From Acidobacteriota bacterium (GTDB taxonomy: Bacteria > Acidobacteriota > Terriglobia > Acidiferrales > UBA7541): a stretch of DNA of 64,000 nucleotides. The stretch lies in assembly GCA_003225315.1 (NCBI GenBank), contig QHZD01000051.1, positions 22,539 to 86,538 on the forward strand. Direction: 5' to 3'. Positions 1 through 8,441 of this stretch are shown here, one piece after another (positions within the stretch are counted from its first letter, which is position 1; every line of letters starts with the position of its first letter). Below the pieces are notes generated by a model that was given only the letters and a program-made list of their open reading frames with translations, searched no databases and was not told where the DNA came from. Position numbers and translations under genes: made by a program.

Positions 1-1463
1 CCACCGGGTATCACCTCGAGGAATACGCCAAGTGGATCAACCAGCCGCCGATCAACTACCACCTGGGCGTTGACGGAATCAGTTTGTTCCTGGTGATCCT
101 AACGACGTTTCTAACGCCGATTTCGATTCTGGCTTCGTGGAAAAGCATCGAGCACCGCGTCAAAGAATTTTTCGTGATGCTGCTGATGCTGGAAGTCGGT
201 GTCGTGGGCGTGTTTCTCTCGCTGGACCTTTTTCTCTTTTTCCTTTTCTGGGAAGTGATGCTGATTCCCATGGCGTTTTTGATCGGCATTTGGGGACACG
301 ATCGCCGCGTGTATGCAGCGGTGAAGTTCGTGCTTTACACGATGGCCGGCTCGATCCTGATGCTGGTCGGCATCGTCTGGTTGTACAACGCCACGGGCAC
401 GTTCGATCTGCCGACGATTCAGACGCTGCTGCATACACCTGCGTCGCAAGGTGGCCTGGAGCTCGCGCCGAGAACCGAAGCGCTCCTCTTCCTGGCTTTC
501 TTTCTCGCGTTTGCAATCAAGGTGCCGCTCTTCCCCTTGCACACCTGGCTCCCGGATGCGCACGTGGAAGCGCCCACGGCCGGGTCGGTGATGCTGGCAG
601 GGGTGCTGCTGAAAATGGGGACGTACGGCATGATTCGCTTTTGCTTGCCGCTCTTCCCGGAAGCTTCGCGCCGCGCTGCGGGCTGGGTGGCAGTGTTGGC
701 GATCATCGGCATTATTTACGGCGCGCTGGTGGCGATGGTGCAGCCAAACTTGAAGAAGCTGGTCGCCTACTCGTCCGTCAGCCACCTTGGCTTCGTAGTG
801 CTGGGGATTTTCGCGTTCCACAACATTTCCATGCAGGGCGCGGTTTACCAGATGCTGGCGCACGGAATTTCGACGGGCGCGCTCTTTTTGCTCGTCGGCA
901 TGCTGTACGACCGGCGGCACACGTTTGAAATCAGGGAGTACGGCGGGCTGGCCACGCCGATGCCAAAGCTTGCGGCGTTCTTCCTGTTTGTGGCTCTCTC
1001 CTCGCTGGGATTGCCGATGCTGAATGGTTTCGTCGGCGAATACCTGGTGCTACTCGGCACGTACCAGCGGCACTGGGGCTGGGCTTCGTGGGCGGCGCTT
1101 GGCGTGATTCTCTCCGCCTGCTACTTGCTATGGTCGTATCAACGTGTGTTCTTCGGCGAGATCACGCGGGAGAAAAACCGCACGCTCCCCGATGCCTCCG
1201 CGCGCGAGAAGTGGATTCTCGCGACCATGGCCGTTGTGACGCTGTGGATGGGCATCGGCTCGACGTTTATCACCAAGCGCACAGCGGCTGCGGCGCAGGA
1301 CGTAATTGATCAGGTCGAGCCACAGCGGCCTTATGAGGCTGCGGCGCCGAACGTATTCAAGCCTAACGTTGTAAAGCTGAACGGAACCACGTCACAGGCC
1401 AGCCGAGACTCTGCAAGTGCGGCGGCAAGAGTCACTTCGAGGGAAAGGCTGGAAGTCCGCTAA
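1..1463 (+). CDS. nuoM: NADH-quinone oxidoreductase subunit M, set A (5' partial)
   Basis: This is a proton-pumping antiporter-like membrane subunit of complex I. The frame is open from base 3, and the residues upstream of the first possible TTG start (84) already match NuoM ([12 protein letters not shown]), so the gene begins before the window. Family motifs include [12 protein letters not shown], the helix containing [15 protein letters not shown] with its conserved Lys, and the SSVSHLGF loop. A polar tail of about 50 residues follows the last membrane helix. Its stop codon abuts the nuoN start (TAAATG), so the two genes are translationally coupled. It is a second copy relative to the nuoM on the opposite strand at 6852-8429. 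Confidence 0.95.
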   Translation, partial: TGYHLEEYAKWINQPPINYHLGVDGISLFLVILTTFLTPISILASWKSIEHRVKEFFVMLLMLEVGVVGVFLSLDLFLFFLFWEVMLIPMAFLIGIWGHDRRVYAAVKFVLYTMAGSILMLVGIVWLYNATGTFDLPTIQTLLHTPASQGGLELAPRTEALLFLAFFLAFAIKVPLFPLHTWLPDAHVEAPTAGSVMLAGVLLKMGTYGMIRFCLPLFPEASRRAAGWVAVLAIIGIIYGALVAMVQPNLKKLVAYSSVSHLGFVVLGIFAFHNISMQGAVYQMLAHGISTGALFLLVGMLYDRRHTFEIREYGGLATPMPKLAAFFLFVALSSLGLPMLNGFVGEYLVLLGTYQRHWGWASWAALGVILSACYLLWSYQRVFFGEITREKNRTLPDASAREKWILATMAVVTLWMGIGSTFITKRTAAAAQDVIDQVEPQRPYEAAAPNVFKPNVVKLNGTTSQASRDSASAAARVTSRERLEVR

Positions 1464-2930
1464 ATGCTTCCCCGCGTTATCGACGCGTATCGAGTGCTTC
1501 CGGAACTGGTGTGGTGCGGCTTCGGCGTGCTGGTGATGTTGATGCAGCCGTTCGTGCGCAGCCGTCACTTCTTTACGTTTCTGGCGCTGATCGGCGCGCT
1601 GGCGGGAACGGCGGCATCGGTGACTTCAGCAATGCATGCGGGGCCTGGTTTTGACGGTCTGGTGCAGTCCGATTCGTTCAGTTTCTTTTTCCGGCTGCTG
1701 GTAGGGACCGTTGCGTTTCTGGTGGTTCTGGTGGCGGAGCCATATCTGGAGCGGGAACGGCTTCCCTTCGCGGAATTTTACGCGCTGCTGCTGTTTGCCA
1801 CCGCGGGAATGGGCGTGCTGGCATCGGCACAGGAGTTGCTCACTGCGTTCATCGGCCTGGAGATGAGTTCGATCTCCAGCTACATTCTTGCGGGGTATCG
1901 CCGCGATTCCTTGAAGTCCAGCGAATCGGCGATGAAGTATTTTCTGCTTGGCTCGTTTGCGACGGCGTTCTTTCTCTACGGGATCGCGCTGGTGTACGGT
2001 TCGAGCGGAACGACCAAGCTGATCGGGATGGGCTCCGAAGAGCTCTTCCATAGCACGTATTTCGAGCTTGGGCTGGCGATGATTCTGATTGGCCTGGGCT
2101 TCAAAGTAGCCGCGGCGCCTTTCCAGGTGTGGACGCCGGACGTTTACGAAGGCGCACCGACGCCGGTGACGGCGCTATTTTCCGCGGGACCGAAGGCCGC
2201 GGCATTTGCGCTGCTCTTGCGCATCTTTGCGACGGTTCCGGCCGCCACGCACTTCTGGTTCTGGGCTTTCTGGGCGCTAGCGGCGCTGACGATGTTCGCC
2301 GGGAACCTGGGCGCGCTGGTGCAGACCAACGTCAAGCGGCTGCTGGCGTACAGCTCGATTGCGCACGCCGGCTACATTATGGTGGCGTTCGCGGCGGTTA
2401 CGTTCATGGCGCGCAGCGGAGCGGCGGAAGCAGCGCCGGCTTACGCCGCGGTCCTTTTTTATTTGCTCAGCTACGCGCTGGTGAAACTGGGAGCGTTCAC
2501 CATCGTTTCGCAACTGGGTGGCGCGGGCGAAAAGAATCTTTCATTGGACGACTATGCGGGGCTTTCGCAGCGGCAACCATGGGTTGCGGCTGCGCTCAGC
2601 GTGTACCTGCTTTCGCTGCTCGGGCTGCCGGTGACAGCGGGCTTTTTCGGAAAGTTCTACATCTTCAAGGCAGCGGTGAATTCGCACTTGCTGTGGCTCG
2701 CGGTGCTGATGGCGATTAACAGCGTGATCGGGGCTTACTACTACCTGCGCGTGATCGTGGTGATGTACATGCGCGAGTCCAGCGCGGAGGCGGCGTCGGC
2801 CCCGCCCGTGGGATTTCCGCTCACGGTGAATTTCGTCTTGGCGCTAACGGTCGCGGGCACGCTTTACTTCGGACTCTTCCCCAATCAGGTTCTGAACTTC
2901 ATTCTGCAGCCCACGCTTCTTGGCCATTAG
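1464..2930 (+). CDS. nuoN: NADH-quinone oxidoreductase subunit N, set A
   Basis: This 488-residue multi-pass protein is the NuoN antiporter-like subunit of complex I, in the cytoplasmic membrane. It shows FKVAAAPFQVWTPDVYEGAPTPV, the hallmark of NuoN, together with TNVKRLLAYSSIAHAGY and a late LPVTAGFFGKFYIF segment. The ATG directly follows the nuoM stop codon without a gap, which fixes the start. NuoN normally ends bacterial nuo operons, and a terminator hairpin lies about 170 bases downstream. The gene converges on the atp genes of the other strand. Confidence 0.95.
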   Translation: MLPRVIDAYRVLPELVWCGFGVLVMLMQPFVRSRHFFTFLALIGALAGTAASVTSAMHAGPGFDGLVQSDSFSFFFRLLVGTVAFLVVLVAEPYLERERLPFAEFYALLLFATAGMGVLASAQELLTAFIGLEMSSISSYILAGYRRDSLKSSESAMKYFLLGSFATAFFLYGIALVYGSSGTTKLIGMGSEELFHSTYFELGLAMILIGLGFKVAAAPFQVWTPDVYEGAPTPVTALFSAGPKAAAFALLLRIFATVPAATHFWFWAFWALAALTMFAGNLGALVQTNVKRLLAYSSIAHAGYIMVAFAAVTFMARSGAAEAAPAYAAVLFYLLSYALVKLGAFTIVSQLGGAGEKNLSLDDYAGLSQRQPWVAAALSVYLLSLLGLPVTAGFFGKFYIFKAAVNSHLLWLAVLMAINSVIGAYYYLRVIVVMYMRESSAEAASAPPVGFPLTVNFVLALTVAGTLYFGLFPNQVLNFILQPTLLGH

Positions 2931-2941
2931 CCAGGAAGGCC

Positions 2942-3055
2942 TCAGCGGCGCGTTTGGAGTGCGGCAGCTTGCTCCCGCTTTTCTTTTTCCAGGGCAGCCA
3001 ATTCGGCCTTCAAGTCACCTAAAATCCCTGCGACAAAATCGTCCTTGACGAATCT
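2942..3055 (-). other. Short open fragment, charged helix, no start codon
   Basis: Between the convergent nuoN and atpE genes, the - strand holds 37 open codons between two stops without an ATG or GTG. The reading is strongly helical and charged (LKAELAALEKEKREQAAALQ), unlike random translation. It may be the tail of a decayed gene. No family is recognised and there is no initiation site, so it is not called as a gene. Confidence 0.2.
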
Positions 3056-3100
3056 CTAATCTGTGATATACTTCATTCTGTAGATAACTGCGCATGCACT

Positions 3101-3125
3101 GCGGGAGCTTCCTCCCGCTTTTTTT
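3101..3125 (+). terminator. Rho-independent terminator of the nuoM-nuoN (set A) operon
   Basis: A 7-bp GC-rich perfect stem (GCGGGAG / CTCCCGC) with a 4-base loop is followed by seven T residues on the + strand. A weaker relative of the same motif sits at about 2957-2985. Position and T-tract direction fit the end of the + strand nuo operon. Confidence 0.85.
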
Positions 3126-3274
3126 GACACGAATCCCGGCTCTTCCTTACCCAAAACAACCAAAATCGCTCTCTTTAGAATCAGCAACTTACGAAATGCT
3201 TTTCTTGTAAGTCCCTTGTTTTGATATTTATACGAAATGATGGCGGGGGTGGGGGGAGCCGTACATGCGGCGAA

Positions 3275-3312
3275 AATGAAACGGCCCGGCAGTATACGCC
3301 GCCGGGCCGTTT
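3275..3312 (-). terminator. Terminator of the atp genes
   Basis: A perfect 12-bp inverted repeat (AAACGGCCCGGC / GCCGGGCCGTTT) with a 10-base loop lies 21 bases beyond the atpE stop. On the - strand the stem is followed by TTTCATTTTC, so it reads as an intrinsic terminator for the nuo-atp train. Confidence 0.8.
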
Positions 3313-3332
3313 GGAATGCCTTTTCTCTGGGT

Positions 3333-3644
3333 TTAGATCTTCACGAAAATAATAACCAGGGTGAAGAGCGCGAGGGTTTCAACGAATACGAGACCTAGAA
3401 TCATGGCCGCGCGGATGGCCGCTGCCGCTCCGGGATTGCGCGCCATGCCTTCGCAGGCTGCTGAAGCGATTCGGCCCTGCCCCAGCGCGCCGCCAAACGC
3501 CGCCAGCGCCATGCCGAAGCCCGCAGCAATGGCCATCAGGCCCTTGCCTCCGGCTGCCGCAGCTCCTGTATCTTGGGCAAACGCCGACGGAGCAATCAAC
3601 ATCACCGCCGCAAGCGCCACCAACACCATCGTCCACTTCTTCAT
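3333..3644 (-). CDS. atpE: ATP synthase F0 subunit c with signal-like leader
   Basis: This protein forms the rotating ion-carrying ring of F-type ATP synthase. The 103-residue reading has an N-terminal hydrophobic leader ending in AFAQ, then a two-helix hairpin. Helix 1 contains ALGQG (Gln56) and the loop is ARNPG, the usual F1-docking loop. Helix 2 contains VFVETLALF with the ion-binding Glu89 followed by Thr90. The start was chosen at the ATG preceded by GGAGGAAGTG; the longer open frame upstream lacks such support. It is the last gene of the atpZ-I-B-E group. The remaining F0F1 genes are not in the window, so the atp genes are split in this genome. Confidence 0.95.
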   Translation of the reverse strand: MKKWTMVLVALAAVMLIAPSAFAQDTGAAAAGGKGLMAIAAGFGMALAAFGGALGQGRIASAACEGMARNPGAAAAIRAAMILGLVFVETLALFTLVIIFVKI

Positions 3645-3754
3645 CACTTCCTCCTTATGAATCGCCGCCAGGAGGTGGTTCCCGGACACCGTGCAGCCGG
3701 GCTCACACTGGAACGGCACAACAGACTTGGCCCAGAAAAACTCTGGGAAAACGG

Positions 3755-4570
3755 TTAGTGCTCCTCCCCCGTCGCGATTCCCAAATACACAGACGGGAGC
3801 ACCGTAAATATGTAAGTCTGAATGATAGCCACAAAAATATGCAGACCGATAAATGCGAGCGGAATAAGGGCAGGAAAGACTGCCAGGACTATTCCGAGAA
3901 CCGGCGCCTTGTGCCATCCCCAAAGCACGGGGGCGATCAGGAGGCTTAAAAAGATCGAGTACAAAAGATCACTGGCAAAAATGTTGGCCCATAGACGGAC
4001 GGTCAGGGAGAGCACACGGGCGCAAGTACTGATGATCTCGACGGGAAAGATGAGAGGTGAAAGCAGCGGGACGGGCCCCGCGAAATGCTTAAGGTAGGCA
4101 ATATGGCCGTGATGGCGGATTCCCTGCCAGTTGAAATAGAGAAACGTAAGAATCGCGCAAGCCAAGGGGACGCTGACGTTGGCGGTCGGCGCCGCGAAAG
4201 GTGGGAAGACACTGAAGAGATTGGCCAACAGGATGAAGACGGAAATCGAACCAACCCAAGGGACGTGTTTGATCCCTTCGTGTCCAACGTTCTCTTCCAG
4301 CAAATCCTTGATCCCGAAACCAAGCGGATTGGTAAGCAATAATTCCGCGACTTGCTGAAAGCCGCCAGGGCGCTCCACGGAAAGCCGTGAACGGAGCAAG
4401 AGCGCCAAAACAGTGCCAAGAATCAGCACCATGAAACCCATCACGACGTGTTCTGGGATGGGCAAATCGGGATTCTCAGGGCTGATATGGAGCGCAGAAA
4501 GCAGCGCCAAGGCGAGTCGCCCGAGGTAATGGTTCACCAGTTGCGTCAGTCCGGTAACGTGTTCGGTCAT
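3755..4570 (-). CDS. atpB: ATP synthase F0 subunit a
   Basis: This is the stator subunit that forms the two half-channels for the coupling ion against the c-ring in the membrane. The 271-residue multi-pass protein carries the essential arginine in SLTVRLWANIF (Arg192) and the late AIIQTYIFTVL helix with its conserved Gln. Length is normal for the family. It is followed by atpE after about 110 bases and preceded by the atpI-like gene with a 17-base gap, all on the same strand. Confidence 0.95.
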   Translation of the reverse strand: MTEHVTGLTQLVNHYLGRLALALLSALHISPENPDLPIPEHVVMGFMVLILGTVLALLLRSRLSVERPGGFQQVAELLLTNPLGFGIKDLLEENVGHEGIKHVPWVGSISVFILLANLFSVFPPFAAPTANVSVPLACAILTFLYFNWQGIRHHGHIAYLKHFAGPVPLLSPLIFPVEIISTCARVLSLTVRLWANIFASDLLYSIFLSLLIAPVLWGWHKAPVLGIVLAVFPALIPLAFIGLHIFVAIIQTYIFTVLPSVYLGIATGEEH

Positions 4571-4587
4571 TCGTTAATCCCTGGGCG

Positions 4588-5004
4588 CTAATCCGCAGGG
4601 TGCCAGATTTCGTACACGCTCGCCGCGATTGTTGCGGCTCCTAAAGCGCACAAACCAACGACCATGCTTACAAGGGGAACTCTCAGATAAACAAAAATAA
4701 CATACACGGCGAGGGCTATCAACCCGTAGCGGAAGAGCATGCCGAAGTAGCTGAGCAGAGGTACGGCGGGCTTTTCCTTGCCAGCTTGGGCGGTGGAAGC
4801 CACGACCAGAGCGTCCATGCCCTTACTGAGCCAGCGAAAATTGAGCCAGGAGAGCACAGCGCCAATCGCAAGGCCCGCGCCCCACAAACGATCGTGAAGC
4901 AGAGCGACCAAGAGTCCGGCAATCAGGCCAATCAGAAGGGTCAGCCACGAGATGCGCCGTTCTGTGACGGCAGCAGACGAAGAATCAGCCGCGCTTACTG
5001 CCAT
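4588..5004 (-). CDS. ATP synthase subunit I-like membrane protein
   Basis: This small four-helix membrane protein of 138 residues sits in the usual place of AtpI/UncI, just upstream of subunit a. That family assists c-ring assembly and Mg2+ supply in characterised bacteria. The context and topology (a hydrophobic hairpin, a polar stretch near residues 68-82, then another hydrophobic pair) support the call more than any motif does. The ATG at 5004 was chosen because it overlaps the end of atpZ by 20 bases, as expected for coupled genes; an in-frame extension to 5175 would run deep into atpZ. Confidence 0.75.
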   Translation of the reverse strand: MAVSAADSSSAAVTERRISWLTLLIGLIAGLLVALLHDRLWGAGLAIGAVLSWLNFRWLSKGMDALVVASTAQAGKEKPAVPLLSYFGMLFRYGLIALAVYVIFVYLRVPLVSMVVGLCALGAATIAASVYEIWHPAD

Positions 5005-5260
5005 CCCCGCTTCCTCCGAGCCGCCGGAGAACGTCGCGCACACCTGCATAGAAGCCGATACTGCCAAGCACGAGCAGGAAAAGCGGCTTGGTATGGAGCC
5101 AACGGTCGAGAAAATAACCGAGGAGGCCGCCGACAACCACAGCTGAGACGAGGACGAAGGGCAGTTCCATGGCAATGGCCGTCTGGTTGGAGATGTCTTT
5201 CGCTTTCTCGCGCACGGGAGAGGTTGATTCGGAGTTTTCCGGCTTATTGTCCGAAGGCAT
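4985..5260 (-). CDS. AtpZ/AtpI-family F0F1-ATPase accessory subunit
   Basis: This 91-residue protein has a charged N-terminus (SDNKPENSES) and two membrane helices with a glycine-rich first helix (VVVGGLLGYFLDRWLHTKP). That pattern matches the AtpZ-type accessory family at the head of atp operons. The start at 5260 overlaps the end of nuoN by 17 bases, so ATP synthase genes are directly fused to the nuo transcription unit. It overlaps the next gene as well. The function, probably Mg2+ uptake or F0 assembly, is inferred from the family. Confidence 0.75.
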   Translation of the reverse strand: MPSDNKPENSESTSPVREKAKDISNQTAIAMELPFVLVSAVVVGGLLGYFLDRWLHTKPLFLLVLGSIGFYAGVRDVLRRLGGSGDGSKRG

Positions 5261-6842
5261 ATTGGGCGAGCTTAGTGAACGGCTCAGGATACAATCCGGC
5301 GGCGAGGGTGACAAACACGGCGATGCCGAGAGCCACGGCCTGTGCGCTGGTCATGATGGGGTGGGGCGCTTCGCCGGGCTGCTTGAGCCAGGCGTGCACG
5401 ATGATGCGGAAGTAATAGTAAAGCGCGGGGACGATGTAGAGGACGGCAAATACCGCGAGAACGGGATGGTGCGACTCGATGAGCGAAAGGAAAATGAAAT
5501 ACTTGCCCATGAAACCGGCGGTGGGCGGGATGCCCGCAAGCGAAAGCATAAAGATCAGCAGCAGGACAGCAGCGGCGGGGCTACGCTGGTACAGACCATT
5601 CAGGTCTTCCAGTTCTTCGCCGATAATCCCTTTCTGACGAAGCACAATGATGACCGCGAACGCGCCGGCGGTCATAAAGACATATGCGAATAGATAGAAA
5701 GCAATGCCTTTAAAAGCCGTGGGATTCCAGGCGACGAGGCCGAGCAAGATGTAGCCAACGTGAGAGATTGAAGAGTAAGCGAGCAGACGCTTTACGTTTG
5801 TTTGGGTCAACGCAGCGAGATTGCCCCAAGTGAGCGAGGCCACGGCCACACCCGCGATGAGGTACATCCATTGTTCCTGGGAAGTTTTTTGCGAGGGAGT
5901 AAACACGGAAATGAACAGGCGCAGAAGCAAAGCAAAACTCGCCGTCTTGGAAGCCACACTGACGTAGGCAGCGACCGGCGTGGGTGCGCCCTCGTAAACG
6001 TCCGGCGCCCATTGATGGAACGGCGCGGCGGCAACTTTAAAGAATAGCCCGACGACGACGAGAACGAACGCGAGTACGGGAAGAAGCTGGAGAGTGAGAG
6101 GATCGAAGTTCAGTGCGATGGGGAGTTGCCTTGCCAGCAGGTCGTGCATCTGTTGGCCTTGCGCGCTAGGGAGACGGCTGAGCGCAACGACGTGCACCAA
6201 ATTTTCGCGCCGCGCCAGCGCCGAGGTGATGCTGCCAAGGCTCGTTGCGCCGCTCAGACCATATAGAATCGAAAAACCGTAGGCTAGGATTCCGGAGCTG
6301 AAGGCGCCGAGGAGGACATATTTCAGCGCGGCTTCATTCGAACGTTTTTCGCGGCGCAAGAAACCTGTGAGCACGTAGAAGCTGAGCGCCATGGTCTCCA
6401 GTCCGAGGAACAGCACGATCAGGTCGATTCCGGAAGCCATGAGCATCATGCCGACGCAGGCAAAGAGAAGGAGCGCGTAGTATTCGCCCTCTTGTTCCCT
6501 CTCGATGTCCAAGAATTTCACGGACAGCAGGATTACCAGCACGGTGGCGGCGAGAAAAAGAACGGAGAAGAAAAGGAAGAATGGATCGACCACCACGGAA
6601 TCGTGGAATCCGGCGAATTCACCCCGGGCGACGACTGCGGAACGGAGCCTCCACAACGTGAAAGCACTGAACAAAGTTCCCGCCAGCGCAAGGCCGGCGT
6701 TCATGTATTTTTCCTTCTGCTCGATCCAGAAATCGATTACCAAAATGCCGAGTCCGAAGAGAACGAGCTCGATCTCCGGAAGGATGACGGCGCCGTCGCC
6801 CCGGAGATAGCTGACAATCGAATTGATAATCGGGATGTTCAT
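5244..6842 (-). CDS. nuoN: NADH-quinone oxidoreductase subunit N, set B
   Basis: This 532-residue NuoN paralog is the antiporter-like membrane subunit of the second complex I. It contains FFKVAAAPFHQWAPDVYEGA, TNVKRLLAYSSISHVGYI and LAGIPPTAGFMGKYFIF. A non-conserved polar insertion around residues 205-235 contains ALARRENLVH. It ends the nuo series and overlaps the start of atpZ. The set A NuoN is 44 residues shorter and clearly divergent, so this is not a recent duplication. Confidence 0.95.
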   Translation of the reverse strand: MNIPIINSIVSYLRGDGAVILPEIELVLFGLGILVIDFWIEQKEKYMNAGLALAGTLFSAFTLWRLRSAVVARGEFAGFHDSVVVDPFFLFFSVLFLAATVLVILLSVKFLDIEREQEGEYYALLLFACVGMMLMASGIDLIVLFLGLETMALSFYVLTGFLRREKRSNEAALKYVLLGAFSSGILAYGFSILYGLSGATSLGSITSALARRENLVHVVALSRLPSAQGQQMHDLLARQLPIALNFDPLTLQLLPVLAFVLVVVGLFFKVAAAPFHQWAPDVYEGAPTPVAAYVSVASKTASFALLLRLFISVFTPSQKTSQEQWMYLIAGVAVASLTWGNLAALTQTNVKRLLAYSSISHVGYILLGLVAWNPTAFKGIAFYLFAYVFMTAGAFAVIIVLRQKGIIGEELEDLNGLYQRSPAAAVLLLIFMLSLAGIPPTAGFMGKYFIFLSLIESHHPVLAVFAVLYIVPALYYYFRIIVHAWLKQPGEAPHPIMTSAQAVALGIAVFVTLAAGLYPEPFTKLAQYAFGQ

Positions 6843-6851
6843 GCGGCCGGG

Positions 6852-8429
6852 CTATTTCGTCTCCGCCACAGCGGCGGGGAGTGCCGCCGGAGGCAATGTC
6901 GCGTGTTCCGCTTTGTAGAAGTCCGGATTCACCTGCCTCACAATATTTTCTACCGGCTTATCGATGAGGGCGAAGAACGGCTTCGGGTAGATGCCGATCC
7001 AGAAGGCGAGAATCACGAGCGGCACGAGCGTGGCGTACTCGCGCAGGTTCAAGTCCGGCAAATCCTCATTGGCAAACTGCGTGACCGGACCGAACATGAC
7101 GCGCTGGTACAGCCACAGCAGGTACGCCGCCCCAAGCACTACGCCAAGCGAGCCCCAGGCAGCCCAGGCTTTGCTGACCTGAAATGCGCCCTGGAGAATG
7201 GTGAACTCTCCGATGAAACCGTTCAGTAGCGGCATTCCGAGCGAGCTGAGGCTGATGATCAGATAGATGGCGGCGAAATTGGGCATGGGCGTCGCAAGGC
7301 CGCCGAACTCCGAAATCATGCGCGTGTGACGCCGCTCATAGAGCACGCCGACGATCAAGAAGAGCGCGCCGGTGGAGATGCCGTGGTTGATTTGCTGGAG
7401 CACGCTGCCGGAAAGCCCGTTGGGTGTGAGCGCAAAAATTCCCAGCGTACAGAAACCAAGATGGCTGACTGAACTGTAAGCGATCAAGCGTTTCATGTCC
7501 TTCTGCATGAGGCAAACGAGCGCGCCGTAAATGATGCCGATGAGGGAGAGCACGATGACGATTTGAATGATCTTGTGGCGCAGGAGCGGATCACCTGGAA
7601 GCAAGGGCAGCGAAAAGCGGATGAAGCCGTACGTGCCCATTTTCAGCAAGACGCCGGCGAGAATGACGGAGCCGGCGGTGGGCGCTTCGGTGTGCGCGTC
7701 AGGGAGCCAGGTGTGGAACGGGAACATGGGAACCTTGATGGCGAACGCGAAGAAGAATCCCCAGAAGAGCCAGACCTTTAACGGATCGGAGAAGTGCTGC
7801 GCGGCGGCGAGAAGCGTTGGAACGTCAAAGGTGCGCGTCCCGCCTGCCGGAATGGGAGCATAGAAATAGAGCGCGAGGATCGCCAGAAGCATGACGACGG
7901 AGCCAGCCAGCGTGTACAGGAAAAACTTGATGGCGGCGTAGAGGCGGCGGTCGCTGCCCCAGACGCCGATAAGGAAATACATGGGAACGAGCATCACTTC
8001 CCAGAAAACGTAAAAAAGGAAGAAATCCAGGGAAACGAAAACGCCGATCATGCCGGTCTGGAGCAGCAGGAGAAGAATGTAGTACTCCTTGGTGCGTTGA
8101 TGGATGGCGCTCCAGGACGAGAGGATGGCGATCATCCCGAGAAACGTGGTGAGCATGACGAGCAGCAGGCTGATTCCGTCAAGTCCGAGATGATATTTCG
8201 CGCCGATGGAGGGAATCCAATCGGCGGTTTCCTGAAACGTGAAACCGCCCCACTCCGGCTTGAACCAGCGAACCAGCGGAAGCGAGACCAGGAAACCGAG
8301 CACCCCAAAAATATTTCCAGCGATCTTATGCGCCAGCTCGTTTTCGCGGGGAATGAAGAGCATCAACAAGGCGCCTGCGAGCGGAGTGAACAGGACGACG
8401 CTCAAGATGTGATGTGCAAAAAAGTCCAT
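6852..8429 (-). CDS. nuoM: NADH-quinone oxidoreductase subunit M, set B
   Basis: This 525-residue proton-pumping membrane subunit shows the N-terminal [53 protein letters not shown] and [10 protein letters not shown] segments of NuoM. It lies 12 bases downstream of nuoL and 9 bases upstream of nuoN. The C-terminus ends in an Ala/Pro-rich tail of about 20 residues, unlike the longer tail of the set A copy. Confidence 0.96.
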   Translation of the reverse strand: MDFFAHHILSVVLFTPLAGALLMLFIPRENELAHKIAGNIFGVLGFLVSLPLVRWFKPEWGGFTFQETADWIPSIGAKYHLGLDGISLLLVMLTTFLGMIAILSSWSAIHQRTKEYYILLLLLQTGMIGVFVSLDFFLFYVFWEVMLVPMYFLIGVWGSDRRLYAAIKFFLYTLAGSVVMLLAILALYFYAPIPAGGTRTFDVPTLLAAAQHFSDPLKVWLFWGFFFAFAIKVPMFPFHTWLPDAHTEAPTAGSVILAGVLLKMGTYGFIRFSLPLLPGDPLLRHKIIQIVIVLSLIGIIYGALVCLMQKDMKRLIAYSSVSHLGFCTLGIFALTPNGLSGSVLQQINHGISTGALFLIVGVLYERRHTRMISEFGGLATPMPNFAAIYLIISLSSLGMPLLNGFIGEFTILQGAFQVSKAWAAWGSLGVVLGAAYLLWLYQRVMFGPVTQFANEDLPDLNLREYATLVPLVILAFWIGIYPKPFFALIDKPVENIVRQVNPDFYKAEHATLPPAALPAAVAETK

Positions 8430-8441
8430 TCTTATCGCCTC

